Positions 7,121 through 14,626 are shown, counted from the stretch's first letter. The stretch is 15,386 nucleotides of DNA from Sulfurimonas sp. (GCF_023229025.1 NZ_JALOAA010000042.1:1-15386), one strand, 5' to 3'. The notes: generated by a model from the letters alone, not told the origin. Program-made: numbers and translations.

Positions 7121-7795
7121 TTAGTGATCGTCAACAGCTATCGCTCCGCCAAGATAAACATACGTAAGCATCATAAAGATAAATGCTTGTAAGAATGCCA
7201 TAAATGTAAGAAGAGCAAAAGGAATCAACGGAAGTACCCATGGAGCAAGCATAAGAATTACCATCAAGAACATATCATCTCCCTTTACGTTTCCAAAAAG
7301 ACGAAAGCTTAGAGAAACTAAACGAGAGAAGTGAGAAACAATCTCGATTGGGAACATTAACCAGTATAACCACCAAACAGGTCCAAGGAAATGTTTAAAA
7401 TACTTTATAACACCTTGACGACGAATACCTTCATAGTTATAGTAGATAAATACACAAAGAGCAAGAGTAAATGCAAACTCTAAAAATGCAGTAGGAGCTT
7501 CAAACCCAGGTATAACACCGATTAGGTTTGCAATACCTACAAACAGACCGATTGTTGCAACTAGCGGAAGATAACGACGAGCATTCTCTTCACCCATAAC
7601 ATCTGTTCCCATTTTAAGAACACCTGAAATATATGCTTCCATTACGTTTTGAGTTCCTGTTGGAACCATTTTTAGATTTGACATAGCCATTCTCACAAGT
7701 ATTAAAGCAATACCTGCAGACAATAACATGTGCGTCATATAGATAAAAGTCTTATCATGAGAAATTAGACCGAAAAATGTGAACAATTCACCCAT
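7121..7795 (-). CDS. atpB: F0F1 ATP synthase subunit a
   Basis: Membrane subunit a of ATP synthase, forming the proton half-channels beside the c ring. The 224-residue protein has about five membrane segments. The essential arginine is Arg165 in S-L-S-F-R-L-F-G-N, the family signature; the last helix region (P-F-A-L-L-T-F-M-A-F-L-Q-A-F-I-F) carries the conserved Gln of the proton path. AGGGAG stands 7 nt before the ATG. As in other Campylobacterota, atpB is apart from the rest of the atp operon. No other synthase gene is in the window. Confidence 0.97.
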   Translation of the reverse strand: MGELFTFFGLISHDKTFIYMTHMLLSAGIALILVRMAMSNLKMVPTGTQNVMEAYISGVLKMGTDVMGEENARRYLPLVATIGLFVGIANLIGVIPGFEAPTAFLEFAFTLALCVFIYYNYEGIRRQGVIKYFKHFLGPVWWLYWLMFPIEIVSHFSRLVSLSFRLFGNVKGDDMFLMVILMLAPWVLPLIPFALLTFMAFLQAFIFMMLTYVYLGGAIAVDDH

Positions 7796-7827
7796 TGGTG
7801 TACTCCCTGTCTCAAATAAATTGCGCC

Positions 7828-7833
7828 ATTATA
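7828..7833 (-). promoter_or_regulatory. Possible -10 box upstream of atpB
   Basis: A perfect TATAAT on the minus strand, 32 nt before the atpB ATG. No convincing -35 box lies 16-18 nt upstream, so this is weak support for a promoter in the 79-bp gap after truD. Confidence 0.3.
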
Positions 7834-7874
7834 GTAAAGATTTAATTAAACTATTATAATACGGTGGATATCTT

Positions 7875-8930
7875 TTATCTTTTCTTTCTATTTTTATCCT
7901 GTTTTACATCTTTTGCGCTGTAATTCTTCCCTGCGATACTCTCCAAAAATACGGTGGCATATGAGCCTTTTGGAAGTGTAAAAGATAGATTTAACATTGT
8001 CTCTTTTTTTACGTACTTGCAGTCAATATCACTTGGATAAATCAGAGCTTCTCTTCTATACCCTTTTTCTTGTAAAAACTCATCATCATACCTTTTCTCT
8101 ATCTCCGCTGCATCGTACTTTGCGCGAAAAACATCTCTGCCGCAAAGTAATCCCGTAGGTACTAATCTTTTAGCCGCAAACTCTTTAGTCGGAATCAATT
8201 TTGGAGTTGATAATTTGCCATCCTTTGCAATATAAACATCACCGCTAAGAAGAACAAACTCTGAACTTTGCCTCTCCTTGCTTAGCATCACCCTCTCTCT
8301 TAGCCACTCGTTAAAATAGTAACTCTGATAAACAGAGACCAAAAAATTTTTAAGCTTTGTATCTTCTATGAAGAGTTCGCCTTTTATCATCTCTCTTGCT
8401 TGTTCTACACTACCTGCATCACGTCCAAATCTTTGATATCCAAAATAGTTGGGAAGTCCGCTCTTCTCTATTTTTCTAGCAATTTTTTCAATCTTACCCG
8501 AATCTATAACATCAACGTCATAAAGATTTATGCTAAATCTATTGCCTTTTAAATCCCCCATTCTAATGGAGTGAGAATGTCTTGTAGTGCTTAAAATTTT
8601 AATCTGTTTGTGATGAAACTTTTTAAGAAGTGTCTCATATTTTGTCTCTAGCGAGAGATACTGTGTCGTTGTTGCATGCTTGTCTTTAAGTCCGGCGTAA
8701 CCGATTTTTTGTGCGGGAATTGCCAAATACTCAGCAAAAATAGCAATCATATCCCACGTTGTAAGCTCAATTTTTTGTACCTTTAAAATTAGATAATTTC
8801 CTCTGCCTAAAAACTCCTCTTTGGGAATCTCATCGACTACGAAATCTTTTTCGTTTTGATAAAATTTAAAATCTATGTCCTTAGTGGAGTGAAGATATTC
8901 TCTATCTAGCTCTTTTATAATTGTAGAAAT
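7875..8930 (-). CDS. truD: tRNA pseudouridine(13) synthase TruD, with predicted ATT start
   Basis: Enzyme converting U13 of tRNA(Glu) to pseudouridine. The catalytic motif is G-Y-A-G-L-K-D-K, with Asp83 matching the known catalytic Asp80 of the Escherichia coli enzyme; N-Y-F-G-Y-Q-R-F-G and the L-P-K-G-S-Y-A-T-V ending are also typical. The first ATG in frame is at 8750, but the 60 codons before it encode clear TruD N-terminus (E-Y-L-H-S, D-F-V-V-D-E-I-P, G-R-G-N-Y-L-I-L-K) and contain no ATG, GTG, TTG or CTG. AAAGGAG (8936-8942) stands 5 nt before an ATT at 8928-8930, giving 351 residues against 349 in E. coli. The gene overlaps the end of ribF by 16 nt. Confidence 0.9.
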   Translation of the reverse strand: MSTIIKELDREYLHSTKDIDFKFYQNEKDFVVDEIPKEEFLGRGNYLILKVQKIELTTWDMIAIFAEYLAIPAQKIGYAGLKDKHATTTQYLSLETKYETLLKKFHHKQIKILSTTRHSHSIRMGDLKGNRFSINLYDVDVIDSGKIEKIARKIEKSGLPNYFGYQRFGRDAGSVEQAREMIKGELFIEDTKLKNFLVSVYQSYYFNEWLRERVMLSKERQSSEFVLLSGDVYIAKDGKLSTPKLIPTKEFAAKRLVPTGLLCGRDVFRAKYDAAEIEKRYDDEFLQEKGYRREALIYPSDIDCKYVKKETMLNLSFTLPKGSYATVFLESIAGKNYSAKDVKQDKNRKKR

Positions 8931-9751
8931 TTTAGCTCCTTTGAAGCGGTAGCGATATCTTTTTGTATCGCTTTTTTTAACTCTGCCATGGAGTCAAACT
9001 TTTTGTTTTCTCTAATAAAGTTAACAAAACTAATAGTTGCTCTCTCTTTACATAAAACTTCGCCGTCAAGTATATGACTCTCAACAGCAAAACTACCATC
9101 AGTCGTCACTCTGTGACCCACAAAAGAGACCGAAGGATGGTAATGCTCCTCATCGTCAATTCTTGTCAGAGTTACATAAACACCCTCTTTTGGCATCAAA
9201 AACTCTTTTGCTTCTATGTTGATAGTTGCTACAAGCTCTTTTTTACCAATACCCTGCCCTGAGACCACTTTGCCTTTTATAGTATAGTTATGCCCTAAAA
9301 AAGCGTTAGCTCCTTCAATATCACCGATTTGAAGCTTTGCTCTTATCTTGTGCGAATGAACAGAATCGCCATGAAGCGACACCTCATCAATCACCTCAAC
9401 AACTCCATCTTTCTCCTCTTTTAGAAAAAGATTTTTTAAGTCATTAAAAGAGTATCTTCTATCTTTACCAAAGTGAAAATCATACCCGACTACTATTTTT
9501 TTAAGCTTTGGAAACTTCTCTTTTAAAAAAGCTATAAACTCTTCACCGCTTAAGTGGCGTATATCTTCTAGTTCCAGATAGAGTATGGGAAAGTGCGAAA
9601 AATGTTCACGCTCTTTTTTTGGAGTAAGATTTGCATAACCTGTCTCAATTACAACGATAGTGCTCTTCTCATCTAGTGCACTAAAAAGCTTTTGATGCCC
9701 GATATGCATACCGTCAAACCCACCTATGGCGATTGAAGTGCTGTTTTTCAA
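8915..9751 (-). CDS. ribF: Bifunctional riboflavin kinase / FAD synthetase
   Basis: Makes FMN from riboflavin and FAD from FMN, using ATP. The N-terminal nucleotidyltransferase domain shows I-A-I-G-G-F-D-G-M-H-I-G-H-Q (HxGH type) and a K-I-R-A-K-L-Q-I-G-D helix; the C-terminal flavokinase domain shows V-S-G-Q-G-I-G-K-K-E-L-V-A-T-I-N, a variant of the usual GFPTANL in which the Thr and Asn are kept. The start is uncertain. The longest frame begins at TTG 9805 but has no Shine-Dalgarno sequence; TTG at 9749-9751 has AAAGAGG (9760-9766) at 8 nt and lies 6 residues before the first conserved strand, as expected, so it is preferred. It ends overlapping truD. Confidence 0.92.
   Translation of the reverse strand: MKNSTSIAIGGFDGMHIGHQKLFSALDEKSTIVVIETGYANLTPKKEREHFSHFPILYLELEDIRHLSGEEFIAFLKEKFPKLKKIVVGYDFHFGKDRRYSFNDLKNLFLKEEKDGVVEVIDEVSLHGDSVHSHKIRAKLQIGDIEGANAFLGHNYTIKGKVVSGQGIGKKELVATINIEAKEFLMPKEGVYVTLTRIDDEEHYHPSVSFVGHRVTTDGSFAVESHILDGEVLCKERATISFVNFIRENKKFDSMAELKKAIQKDIATASKELKFLQL
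8936..8942 (-). promoter_or_regulatory. Shine-Dalgarno sequence deciding the truD start
   Basis: AAAGGAG on the minus strand inside the last codons of ribF, 5 nt before ATT. It is one of the strongest ribosome-binding sequences in the window and no ordinary start codon lies behind it in the truD frame before 8750. Confidence 0.6.
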
Positions 9752-9811
9752 ATCTTTTTCCTCTTTGCTGTAATAGCTTCTTTTCTTTATGCGAAATTTT
9801 ATCAAAAAGGT

Positions 9812-10096
9812 CTATATTTTATCATTAAAAGGAGAAGAAGAGGCATTTTTCTTTTTATTTCTGTACCACTTTTTAAGCCCGTACAAACTTATTAAAACCC
9901 AAAAAATCTCTATGATAAAAGAGGCGAGATTCCAATTATAAAGAAGAGAGTAGACAATTAGAAGCGCGCCGAAGAGGTTAAGAAACGAGTACAAAAAGCC
10001 TTTAGAGTCTATTTTTTCACTCTGTAGTAAAAAATATGTCACTAAAACCATTGCCACACCTACGATACCGACTAAATCTACTGTAAAACTGTTCAT
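9812..10096 (-). CDS. CBU_0592-family small membrane protein
   Basis: A 94-residue protein with three hydrophobic segments, about residues 6-24, 33-54 and 57-75, then a basic tail (K-K-W-Y-R-N-K-K-K). The wording D-L-V-G-I-V-G-V, Y-F-L-L-Q-S, L-N-L-F-G-A-L-L-I-V-Y-S-L and N-L-A-S-F-I-I-E-I-F-W-V-L-I-S-L-Y-G-L matches the CBU_0592-like membrane domain, found as a stand-alone short protein in many proteobacteria. Function is unknown. GGAG stands 7 nt before the ATG. It heads the ribF-truD operon. Confidence 0.87.
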   Translation of the reverse strand: MNSFTVDLVGIVGVAMVLVTYFLLQSEKIDSKGFLYSFLNLFGALLIVYSLLYNWNLASFIIEIFWVLISLYGLKKWYRNKKKNASSSPFNDKI

Positions 10097-10158
10097 TTTT
10101 TATCTCCATAATTGATTTCTTAAGTACTAAATCTATGTATTATGACATATAAAGTGAA

Positions 10159-10188
10159 ATCATAGAGTGTCCTATATAAACTAGACAA
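10159..10188 (-). promoter_or_regulatory. Candidate promoter of the CBU_0592-ribF-truD operon
   Basis: On the minus strand TTGTCT (10183-10188) and TATGAT (10159-10164) are 18 nt apart, in the 112-bp gap behind the restriction-modification genes. The long leader (about 55 nt) and the moderate -10 leave it tentative. Confidence 0.4.
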
Positions 10189-10208
10189 CATGCTGATTCA
10201 GTAAAAAC

Positions 10209-11300
10209 CTATATTTTTGAAGAGATAATTTGTCTATTAGAAATATATTCGTTTTCAAAATTAGTTAAATTGCTTGGCATAAGTATATTTGTTAATTCCT
10301 GTGTCTTGTTAAGATAAATACTGCTTAAATCTTCAATAATTTTTTTTGCTAAAAAATATGCTAAATTTGGCGGCACTGCATTTCCTACCATTTTATAACC
10401 TGCACTTAAATTATTATAATAAAACTTGTGGTTGTCTGGAAATGTTTGTATTCTCGCACATTCTCTAATGCTTAATCTCCTATATAGATGCTCATTTTTA
10501 GGTACAAATATTCTTTTATTTTGCTCTATGAATTTCATTTTAGGCGCTTGTGGATGAAGCGGTGCATGCCTTCCACCTGCTTGAATTGTAAATGATGGTT
10601 CATCCCAACTTCTTACTCTATTTCTTGACATAAACATAGTTGAAAAACCGCCAGTCATATACTCATGGTTATCTATTTTACAATTATTACCATTTGTATA
10701 ATTTTTGTCCTTAGCAGATAAAACGTTATCTTTTAAATCATAAATTACATCTTTTAAAAATCTTTTTTTTGAAAATCCTTTAGGAAATTGAAAAGTGATG
10801 TTTAGATCTTTTCTAAATCCAATAAAAAACACTCTTTTTCTATCTTGTGGTACTTTATAATCATGAGCATTCAAAAGCTTAAATGATAAATTATAACCAC
10901 TATCAATAAAGTGATTTTTAATATTCTTTAGTGCCTCACTATGTCGACTAGCCAACATACCTGAAACATTTTCAGCCAAAAAGAAGAGAGGCTTTTTATC
11001 TCTTAAAACTCTTATAAACTCAAAAAACAGTTCTCCTCTATGGTCTTCTATCCCTTTTAACTTTCCTGCTTCACTCCAACTTTGGCAAGGAGGTCCACCA
11101 ATTAATCCAATCGCATCGGGAATATCACTTGATGGTATATTAATAATACTTCTCCTATCTAAAGTAGTATTTGGAAAGTTTTTTTCAAATGTTTCCCAAA
11201 TCTCTTTATCATATTCATTAGCCCATATTGTTTTAAAACCAGCTTTTTCAAAGCCTAAATCTAATCCACCTGCTCCTGAAAATAAAGATATTATATTCAT
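10209..11300 (-). CDS. DNA (cytosine-5) methyltransferase, M.HaeIII-like, predicted GGCC
   Basis: Modification enzyme of a type II system, transferring methyl from SAM to C5 of cytosine. Motif I is S-L-F-S-G-A-G-G-L-D-L-G-F; the catalytic Cys72 is in G-G-P-P-C-Q-S-W-S-E-A-G; E110 is in A-E-N-V; motif VIII is Q-D-R-K-R-V-F-F-I-G-F; motif X is G-Y-K-M-V-G-N-A-V-P. The target-recognition region (M-S-R-N-R-V-R-S-W, H-P-Q-A-P, H-L-Y-R-R-L) matches what I recall of M.HaeIII nearly word for word, hence GGCC. At 363 residues it is about 30 longer than M.HaeIII, the excess being a C-terminal tail. Its ATG overlaps the stop of the endonuclease gene (ATGA), so both come from one transcript. Confidence 0.94.
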   Translation of the reverse strand: MNIISLFSGAGGLDLGFEKAGFKTIWANEYDKEIWETFEKNFPNTTLDRRSIINIPSSDIPDAIGLIGGPPCQSWSEAGKLKGIEDHRGELFFEFIRVLRDKKPLFFLAENVSGMLASRHSEALKNIKNHFIDSGYNLSFKLLNAHDYKVPQDRKRVFFIGFRKDLNITFQFPKGFSKKRFLKDVIYDLKDNVLSAKDKNYTNGNNCKIDNHEYMTGGFSTMFMSRNRVRSWDEPSFTIQAGGRHAPLHPQAPKMKFIEQNKRIFVPKNEHLYRRLSIRECARIQTFPDNHKFYYNNLSAGYKMVGNAVPPNLAYFLAKKIIEDLSSIYLNKTQELTNILMPSNLTNFENEYISNRQIISSKI

Positions 11301-12277
11301 TTTTTTGCCTCAATTGAAAGTTTATTTGTAAATAGTGAGTTAGGTGCTTTTAATAAATTTATATCAAATTTTAATGATGGCTCAACTCTAGAACTTGCAT
11401 TATGAATTCTAAAAGATAACGTCCATTCATTGTTTAATTCCACAATTAATGTCGTTAAGGTGCCTTTTTTATATGAAATATTTTTGATTTCAGTCGGTAA
11501 ATCAATTTTTGGTGTAATTAACTTAGGATTGATATTTTCAAAAGGTAGATTTAAAGTGCCACGTAAATTATAGGCTTGAATTTCAATATTTTTTTTACCC
11601 TTAATTACTTTATAAAAATCTTTATTTCCTATAAGGTACTCTACTAAACTAGAAGAGACTTGATTAGGATTTGTATTGTATATTTTTAATAATTCAGTTT
11701 TAAAGGCTTCTAATATTGGTGTATATATTGTAGAATGATAATTACCTAAAGATTTCCAAGTTTTAGCTTTATTACTTTCGTTTCTCATTTTTTCAAGAGA
11801 ATCAAATATAGGTTTTATCGCATCAAAATATTGCTTTGATGCTTTTATACCTAGCCACTTGTCTCCAAAATCAATTTTATTTGAAAGTCTTGAATGCTTT
11901 ACAGCCTTATGATTGTTTTTGGCTGAAATTCCTATTTCCCATTTTTGTAACAATCTTATTGCAACAACATCTCTAACATCACCATCTTGCCCCTTTTCAT
12001 CAGTAAGTATTTCCAATTGTAAAATATCACTTTTGTCAAAGTTGTTAGATAATCTTGGTTCTATATCAATTAAAAAGTTAACTGCAAAACTTGCATATAG
12101 TAAAAATTCTCCTTGTTCTATCTTATCAAATGAATTAAAGTGTTTTTGTGCTGTTAAAAATGCATGATTATCTACTACCTCTACTATTGTTGCTCTTTCA
12201 AGTTTTTCTTTAAATTCTTTTAAAATAGCATACTCAAATGCTTTTCCATTTTTTGTTTGAGTAGATTCTTTTTTCAT
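11297..12277 (-). CDS. HaeIII-like type II restriction endonuclease, predicted GGCC
   Basis: Nuclease partner of the adjacent C5 methyltransferase; 326 residues. It follows the HaeIII family closely: K-G-K-A-F-E-Y-A-I-L-K-E-F near the start, F-L-I-D-I-E-P-R-L-S, then G-D-V-R-D-V-V-A-I-R (100-108) and W-E-I-G-I-S-A-K-N-N-H (113-123), and W-T-L-S-F-R-I-H-N-A-S-S-R-V-E-P-S-L-K-F near the end. D100/D103, E114 and K120 are candidates for the metal site, by position only. HaeIII cuts GG^CC leaving blunt ends; the same is expected here. No controller (C) protein gene is present. Base composition is AT-rich like the islet downstream, unlike the methyltransferase at 12469-13038. Confidence 0.92.
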   Translation of the reverse strand: MKKESTQTKNGKAFEYAILKEFKEKLERATIVEVVDNHAFLTAQKHFNSFDKIEQGEFLLYASFAVNFLIDIEPRLSNNFDKSDILQLEILTDEKGQDGDVRDVVAIRLLQKWEIGISAKNNHKAVKHSRLSNKIDFGDKWLGIKASKQYFDAIKPIFDSLEKMRNESNKAKTWKSLGNYHSTIYTPILEAFKTELLKIYNTNPNQVSSSLVEYLIGNKDFYKVIKGKKNIEIQAYNLRGTLNLPFENINPKLITPKIDLPTEIKNISYKKGTLTTLIVELNNEWTLSFRIHNASSRVEPSLKFDINLLKAPNSLFTNKLSIEAKK

Positions 12278-12291
12278 ATAGATTCCATATA

Positions 12292-12320
12292 TTTATATAC
12301 AGTTGAGATAATAGCAAAAA
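12292..12320 (-). promoter_or_regulatory. Candidate promoter of the restriction-modification operon
   Basis: On the minus strand TTTTTG (12315-12320) and TATAAA (12292-12297) are 17 nt apart. The -10 ends only 14 nt before the endonuclease ATG, so the mRNA leader would be under 10 nt, with at most GGA as ribosome signal. Weak translation of the nuclease would fit. Confidence 0.4.
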
Positions 12321-12468
12321 TTCTCTTTTGAACTAATTTTGTGCTATCTACTTAATATTTTTAAATTATATATTAAGAAATTGTATAAATTAAAAAATAT
12401 GACAAATTGCAATATATTTTAAAAATAATAACTGAATTTTAGCTATTTATCTAAATAGTTTTATATTA

Positions 12469-13038
12469 CTAAAGCGATGCACTAACGGTATAGCGCCATC
12501 CATGCTTCATCATAGTTACGCTAAAGCCGCAACCCTCAAGTACCTCTTTGAGTACGTCGGGTTCGTAAAAGTTGGCAGGTTCGCCGAATAGTTTTTCCAT
12601 CAGGTATACGCTTTTTCCTAAAAATGTACCTTTGTCAAAATCATAAACAAAAAGTCTTCCGCCATTTTTGAGTACTCGCACTACTTCAGTAAGTGCGGTG
12701 TCTATGTCATGAAAGTGATGAAGAGACTCTCCCATAAATACGGCATCAAAACTCTCATCTTCAAAGGGCAGTGCTTCTGCCTCTCCCACATGTGTCTCAA
12801 GATACGCGGGGGCATATTTGAGCATCCCCTCTGCAGGGTCAACGGCGACATATTTGAGCTTCTCATTGCATCTATAGGCGAACTCGCTCATCATCCCTGT
12901 ACCCGCACCTATGTCCAAAACTATCTCTGTGTCGGTGAAGCCATGCAAAAACAGACACAAATCCTCCAAGATTGGTTTGGAGTATACAAGCGAGCCGAAG
13001 TGTTTAAAGACAAATCCGAGATTGTTAAAAGGCATCAT
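12469..13038 (-). CDS. Class I SAM-dependent methyltransferase, substrate unknown
   Basis: Soluble 189-residue protein of the Methyltransf_11 / UbiE-like type. SAM motif I is V-L-D-I-G-A-G-T-G at 40-48, the acidic residue of motif II is in A-V-D-P-A-E (Asp67), and motif IV/V shows F-D-A-V-F-M-G-E-S-L-H-H-F-H-D at about 97-111, followed by E-V-V-R-V-L-K-N-G-G-R. The substrate cannot be told. The line 12781-12840 is about 57% GC, far above the flanking accessory genes, so this gene belongs with the tlyA background. Its ATGATG start overlaps the TGA of a displaced tlyA 3' end, showing it was once directly coupled to tlyA. Confidence 0.9.
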   Translation of the reverse strand: MMPFNNLGFVFKHFGSLVYSKPILEDLCLFLHGFTDTEIVLDIGAGTGMMSEFAYRCNEKLKYVAVDPAEGMLKYAPAYLETHVGEAEALPFEDESFDAVFMGESLHHFHDIDTALTEVVRVLKNGGRLFVYDFDKGTFLGKSVYLMEKLFGEPANFYEPDVLKEVLEGCGFSVTMMKHGWRYTVSASL

Positions 13039-13101
13039 GCTTTGTCCTCTTTCTCAAAGCAGTAGCAATACTCCAGATTGCCCTCTTTGCCGATTAGTTT
13101 T
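13035..13101 (-). pseudogene. Displaced original 3' end of tlyA
   Basis: Read on the minus strand, this piece encodes K-L-I-G-K-E-G-N-L-E-Y-C-Y-C-F-E-K-E-D-K-A and a TGA at 13035-13037 that overlaps the ATG of the methyltransferase. The working tlyA ends K-L-T-G-K-E-G-N-L-E-Y-C-Y-F-Y-E-K-I. The remnant has no start and is cut off upstream by a TAA at 13113-13115. It is best read as the C-terminus tlyA had before the 1.6-kb islet went in. Confidence 0.85.
13061..13101. repeat. Direct repeat, copy 1 (attachment-site-like)
   Basis: 41 bp matching 14644-14684 with a single mismatch (position 13093, a against g); the first 32 bp are identical. It lies in the displaced tlyA 3' end. Homology stops sharply at 13101/13102 and decays just before 13061. 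Confidence 0.9.
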
Positions 13102-13119
13102 TTAAACAAATATTAGATT

Positions 13120-13515
13120 TTACTCCATCCTATGAACAAGGACATGGTCACTACCTTCAATATATTTAACAATGTTATTTCCATCGAATAGCAGCATATA
13201 TGGTTTAAATCCAACATATCCACCAAAGCTATTTTTGGCATTTACCTGAACATCAACTAGGTAACCAACCCAAGAGACCTTTCCTCCATAGACCATGCCC
13301 TCATTTGTATATGCTTTGACTGGCTTTCCAAATCTATAGTTAGCACTTTCTGGGTCTTTTAAAACTTGTTTAAAATGAACTTTGATTGCTTCCTCATATC
13401 CTTGTGGAGGATTGCCATAGTTAACTGATGGCCCTGGACGTTGAAATGCGCCAGCACATGCGCTTAATAATAGTGCAACTACAATATAGGTAAATATTAC
13501 AATTAACTTCTTCAT
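13120..13515 (-). CDS. Predicted lipoprotein, function unknown
   Basis: A 131-residue protein with a type II signal peptide: M-K-K, a hydrophobic stretch at 4-18 and lipobox L-S-A-C with Cys20, so it is expected to be lipid-anchored. The mature part starts with a G/P/N-rich linker (about 22-40), then a compact domain with H-F-K-Q-V-L-K-D-P-E-S-A-N-Y-R-F and V-Q-V-N-A-K-N-S-F-G-G-Y-V-G-F-K-P-Y. Lipoproteins with the D-P-x-S-A ... N-A-K-N-S-F-G-G-Y pattern are frequent in Gram-negative genomes, but I know no function. AAAGGA stands 7 nt before the ATG. It lies inside the islet next to tlyA, and its stop is 18 bp from repeat copy 1. Confidence 0.87.
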   Translation of the reverse strand: MKKLIVIFTYIVVALLLSACAGAFQRPGPSVNYGNPPQGYEEAIKVHFKQVLKDPESANYRFGKPVKAYTNEGMVYGGKVSWVGYLVDVQVNAKNSFGGYVGFKPYMLLFDGNNIVKYIEGSDHVLVHRME

Positions 13516-13841
13516 TAAATATTCCTTTCATTAAATCATAACTATTTATAACTAACATTATATATTAAACTGCTTGATATTTTCTAAATAGATGAACACA
13601 TAAAATGTTAATTTAAATTAAATAATTATTAAAAATTACAATAATTAGACTATTTTTAGCCAAAACACTAAAATCTTTAAAATTTATCAATGTTTCTTGT
13701 AGTAAGAGTTAGGCTCTTTGTTTTTAAAAAGCTTGTGCTTAGTATTATTAATATGTCACATTTTCTAAGTCTTTTCTTATATTGGCACTTGCTTTAGCTA
13801 TGCCAACTTAATAAATAACTATAGGAGTAAAAATCTGTATT
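13516..13841. other. AT-rich intergenic region with one perfect inverted repeat
   Basis: 326 bp between the lipoprotein start and the HEPN-like gene's stop. No coding frame is convincing. It holds a TTGGCA/TGCCAA inverted repeat (13782-13787 and 13801-13806, 13-nt loop), without a T-run on either side, and AT-only palindromic stretches around 13609-13630. A promoter for the lipoprotein gene is expected near its 5' end (a TATAAT-like box is present) but no good -35 is seen. Confidence 0.6.
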
Positions 13842-14621
13842 TTAACTTAGCGGAGGTAAAACGAGAAGCCTTTTACAATTTTTATACATAAGAATGTCCA
13901 GCCATTCAATATATTTTTTATATTGTTCAATTTTTTCTGGATATGTTTTATATATTTCTTTTTTATGCCATTTATGCAAAAGCTCTATTTTCTGCATATA
14001 CTGTTCAAACAATTGAATTATATTTATATGTTCACCATAGTTTTCTTTGATAAGTTTTTTATCTTTACTATTCAAATTATGATCTTTTAAAAGTAATTTT
14101 TTATCAAGAATTATATAAATCTCTTTGCCTGGAAGTTTATATTCAATATTCCATTTTGGTTTATATAAATTACGGTGAACACTAGTGTTACGAATTACTT
14201 TTATTAAACTTCCTACTAAATCTACAGAAAAGATTTCCTTCGTTTTTTCTTCATAATAATTTACAGGATTGTTTTTTTGTATGGCGGTTCTAATGTTAAG
14301 AAGAGTGAATGTGTAAGATGTAAATATATATGAAATTTCAATAAAATCTTCCTCATACTCTTTTTTCGCTTCCACTAAAAATTCTTCTGCTTTTTCTTGA
14401 AATTTGGAAATATATTTTTTCATTCTTTCAATAATATATTCAATATCTTCTAAATCTGCATAAAGTTTAAATGCTTCAGTCTCATAGATTAATTCATATA
14501 ATTTCTCACTATCAAAAAAATATAATTTTTCAAAATTTTCATATACATCTATGTCATGCTTTAAACTATTTTTACGTTTATTTTGAATATTCCTTATAAA
14601 TTCCATTGCTTGATTAAACAT
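13842..14621 (-). CDS. HEPN-like protein with RNxxxH motif, function unknown
   Basis: A 259-residue, Lys/Glu/Tyr/Ile-rich, mostly helical protein I do not recognise as a named family. The one telling motif is R144-N145-T-S-V-H149, the R-N-xxx-H form of the RxxxxH ribonuclease site of HEPN domains, placed in a predicted helix after a long helical part (about 55-115). HEPN proteins are common RNases in toxin-antitoxin, abortive-infection and CRISPR systems. No antitoxin partner is adjacent. The ATG comes 5 nt after the tlyA stop and has no Shine-Dalgarno sequence, so it is probably read through coupling to tlyA. It is the main cargo of the islet. The gene is certain enough; the HEPN reading rests on one short motif. 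Confidence 0.78.
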   Translation of the reverse strand: MFNQAMEFIRNIQNKRKNSLKHDIDVYENFEKLYFFDSEKLYELIYETEAFKLYADLEDIEYIIERMKKYISKFQEKAEEFLVEAKKEYEEDFIEISYIFTSYTFTLLNIRTAIQKNNPVNYYEEKTKEIFSVDLVGSLIKVIRNTSVHRNLYKPKWNIEYKLPGKEIYIILDKKLLLKDHNLNSKDKKLIKENYGEHINIIQLFEQYMQKIELLHKWHKKEIYKTYPEKIEQYKKYIEWLDILMYKNCKRLLVLPPLS

Positions 14622-14626
14622 AGTAT

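Noticed and set aside
6852..7124. 90-codon plus-strand frame opposite the small membrane protein after atpB
   Set aside because: The minus-strand frame has clean membrane segments and operon spacing; this one looks like its complement.
7875..8750. truD starting at the ATG at 8750 (291 residues)
   Set aside because: This would drop 60 codons of clearly TruD-like sequence, including D-F-V-V-D-E-I-P, and leave the ATG without a ribosome-binding site just before the catalytic motif.
12443..12458. CTATTT-ATCT-AAATAG hairpin as a terminator
   Set aside because: The stem is only 6 bp with one G-C pair, and the T-run lies on the plus strand where no gene ends.
12709..13105. Two plus-strand frames over the methyltransferase start and the tlyA remnant
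   Set aside because: Antisense to well-supported coding sequence and without motifs.
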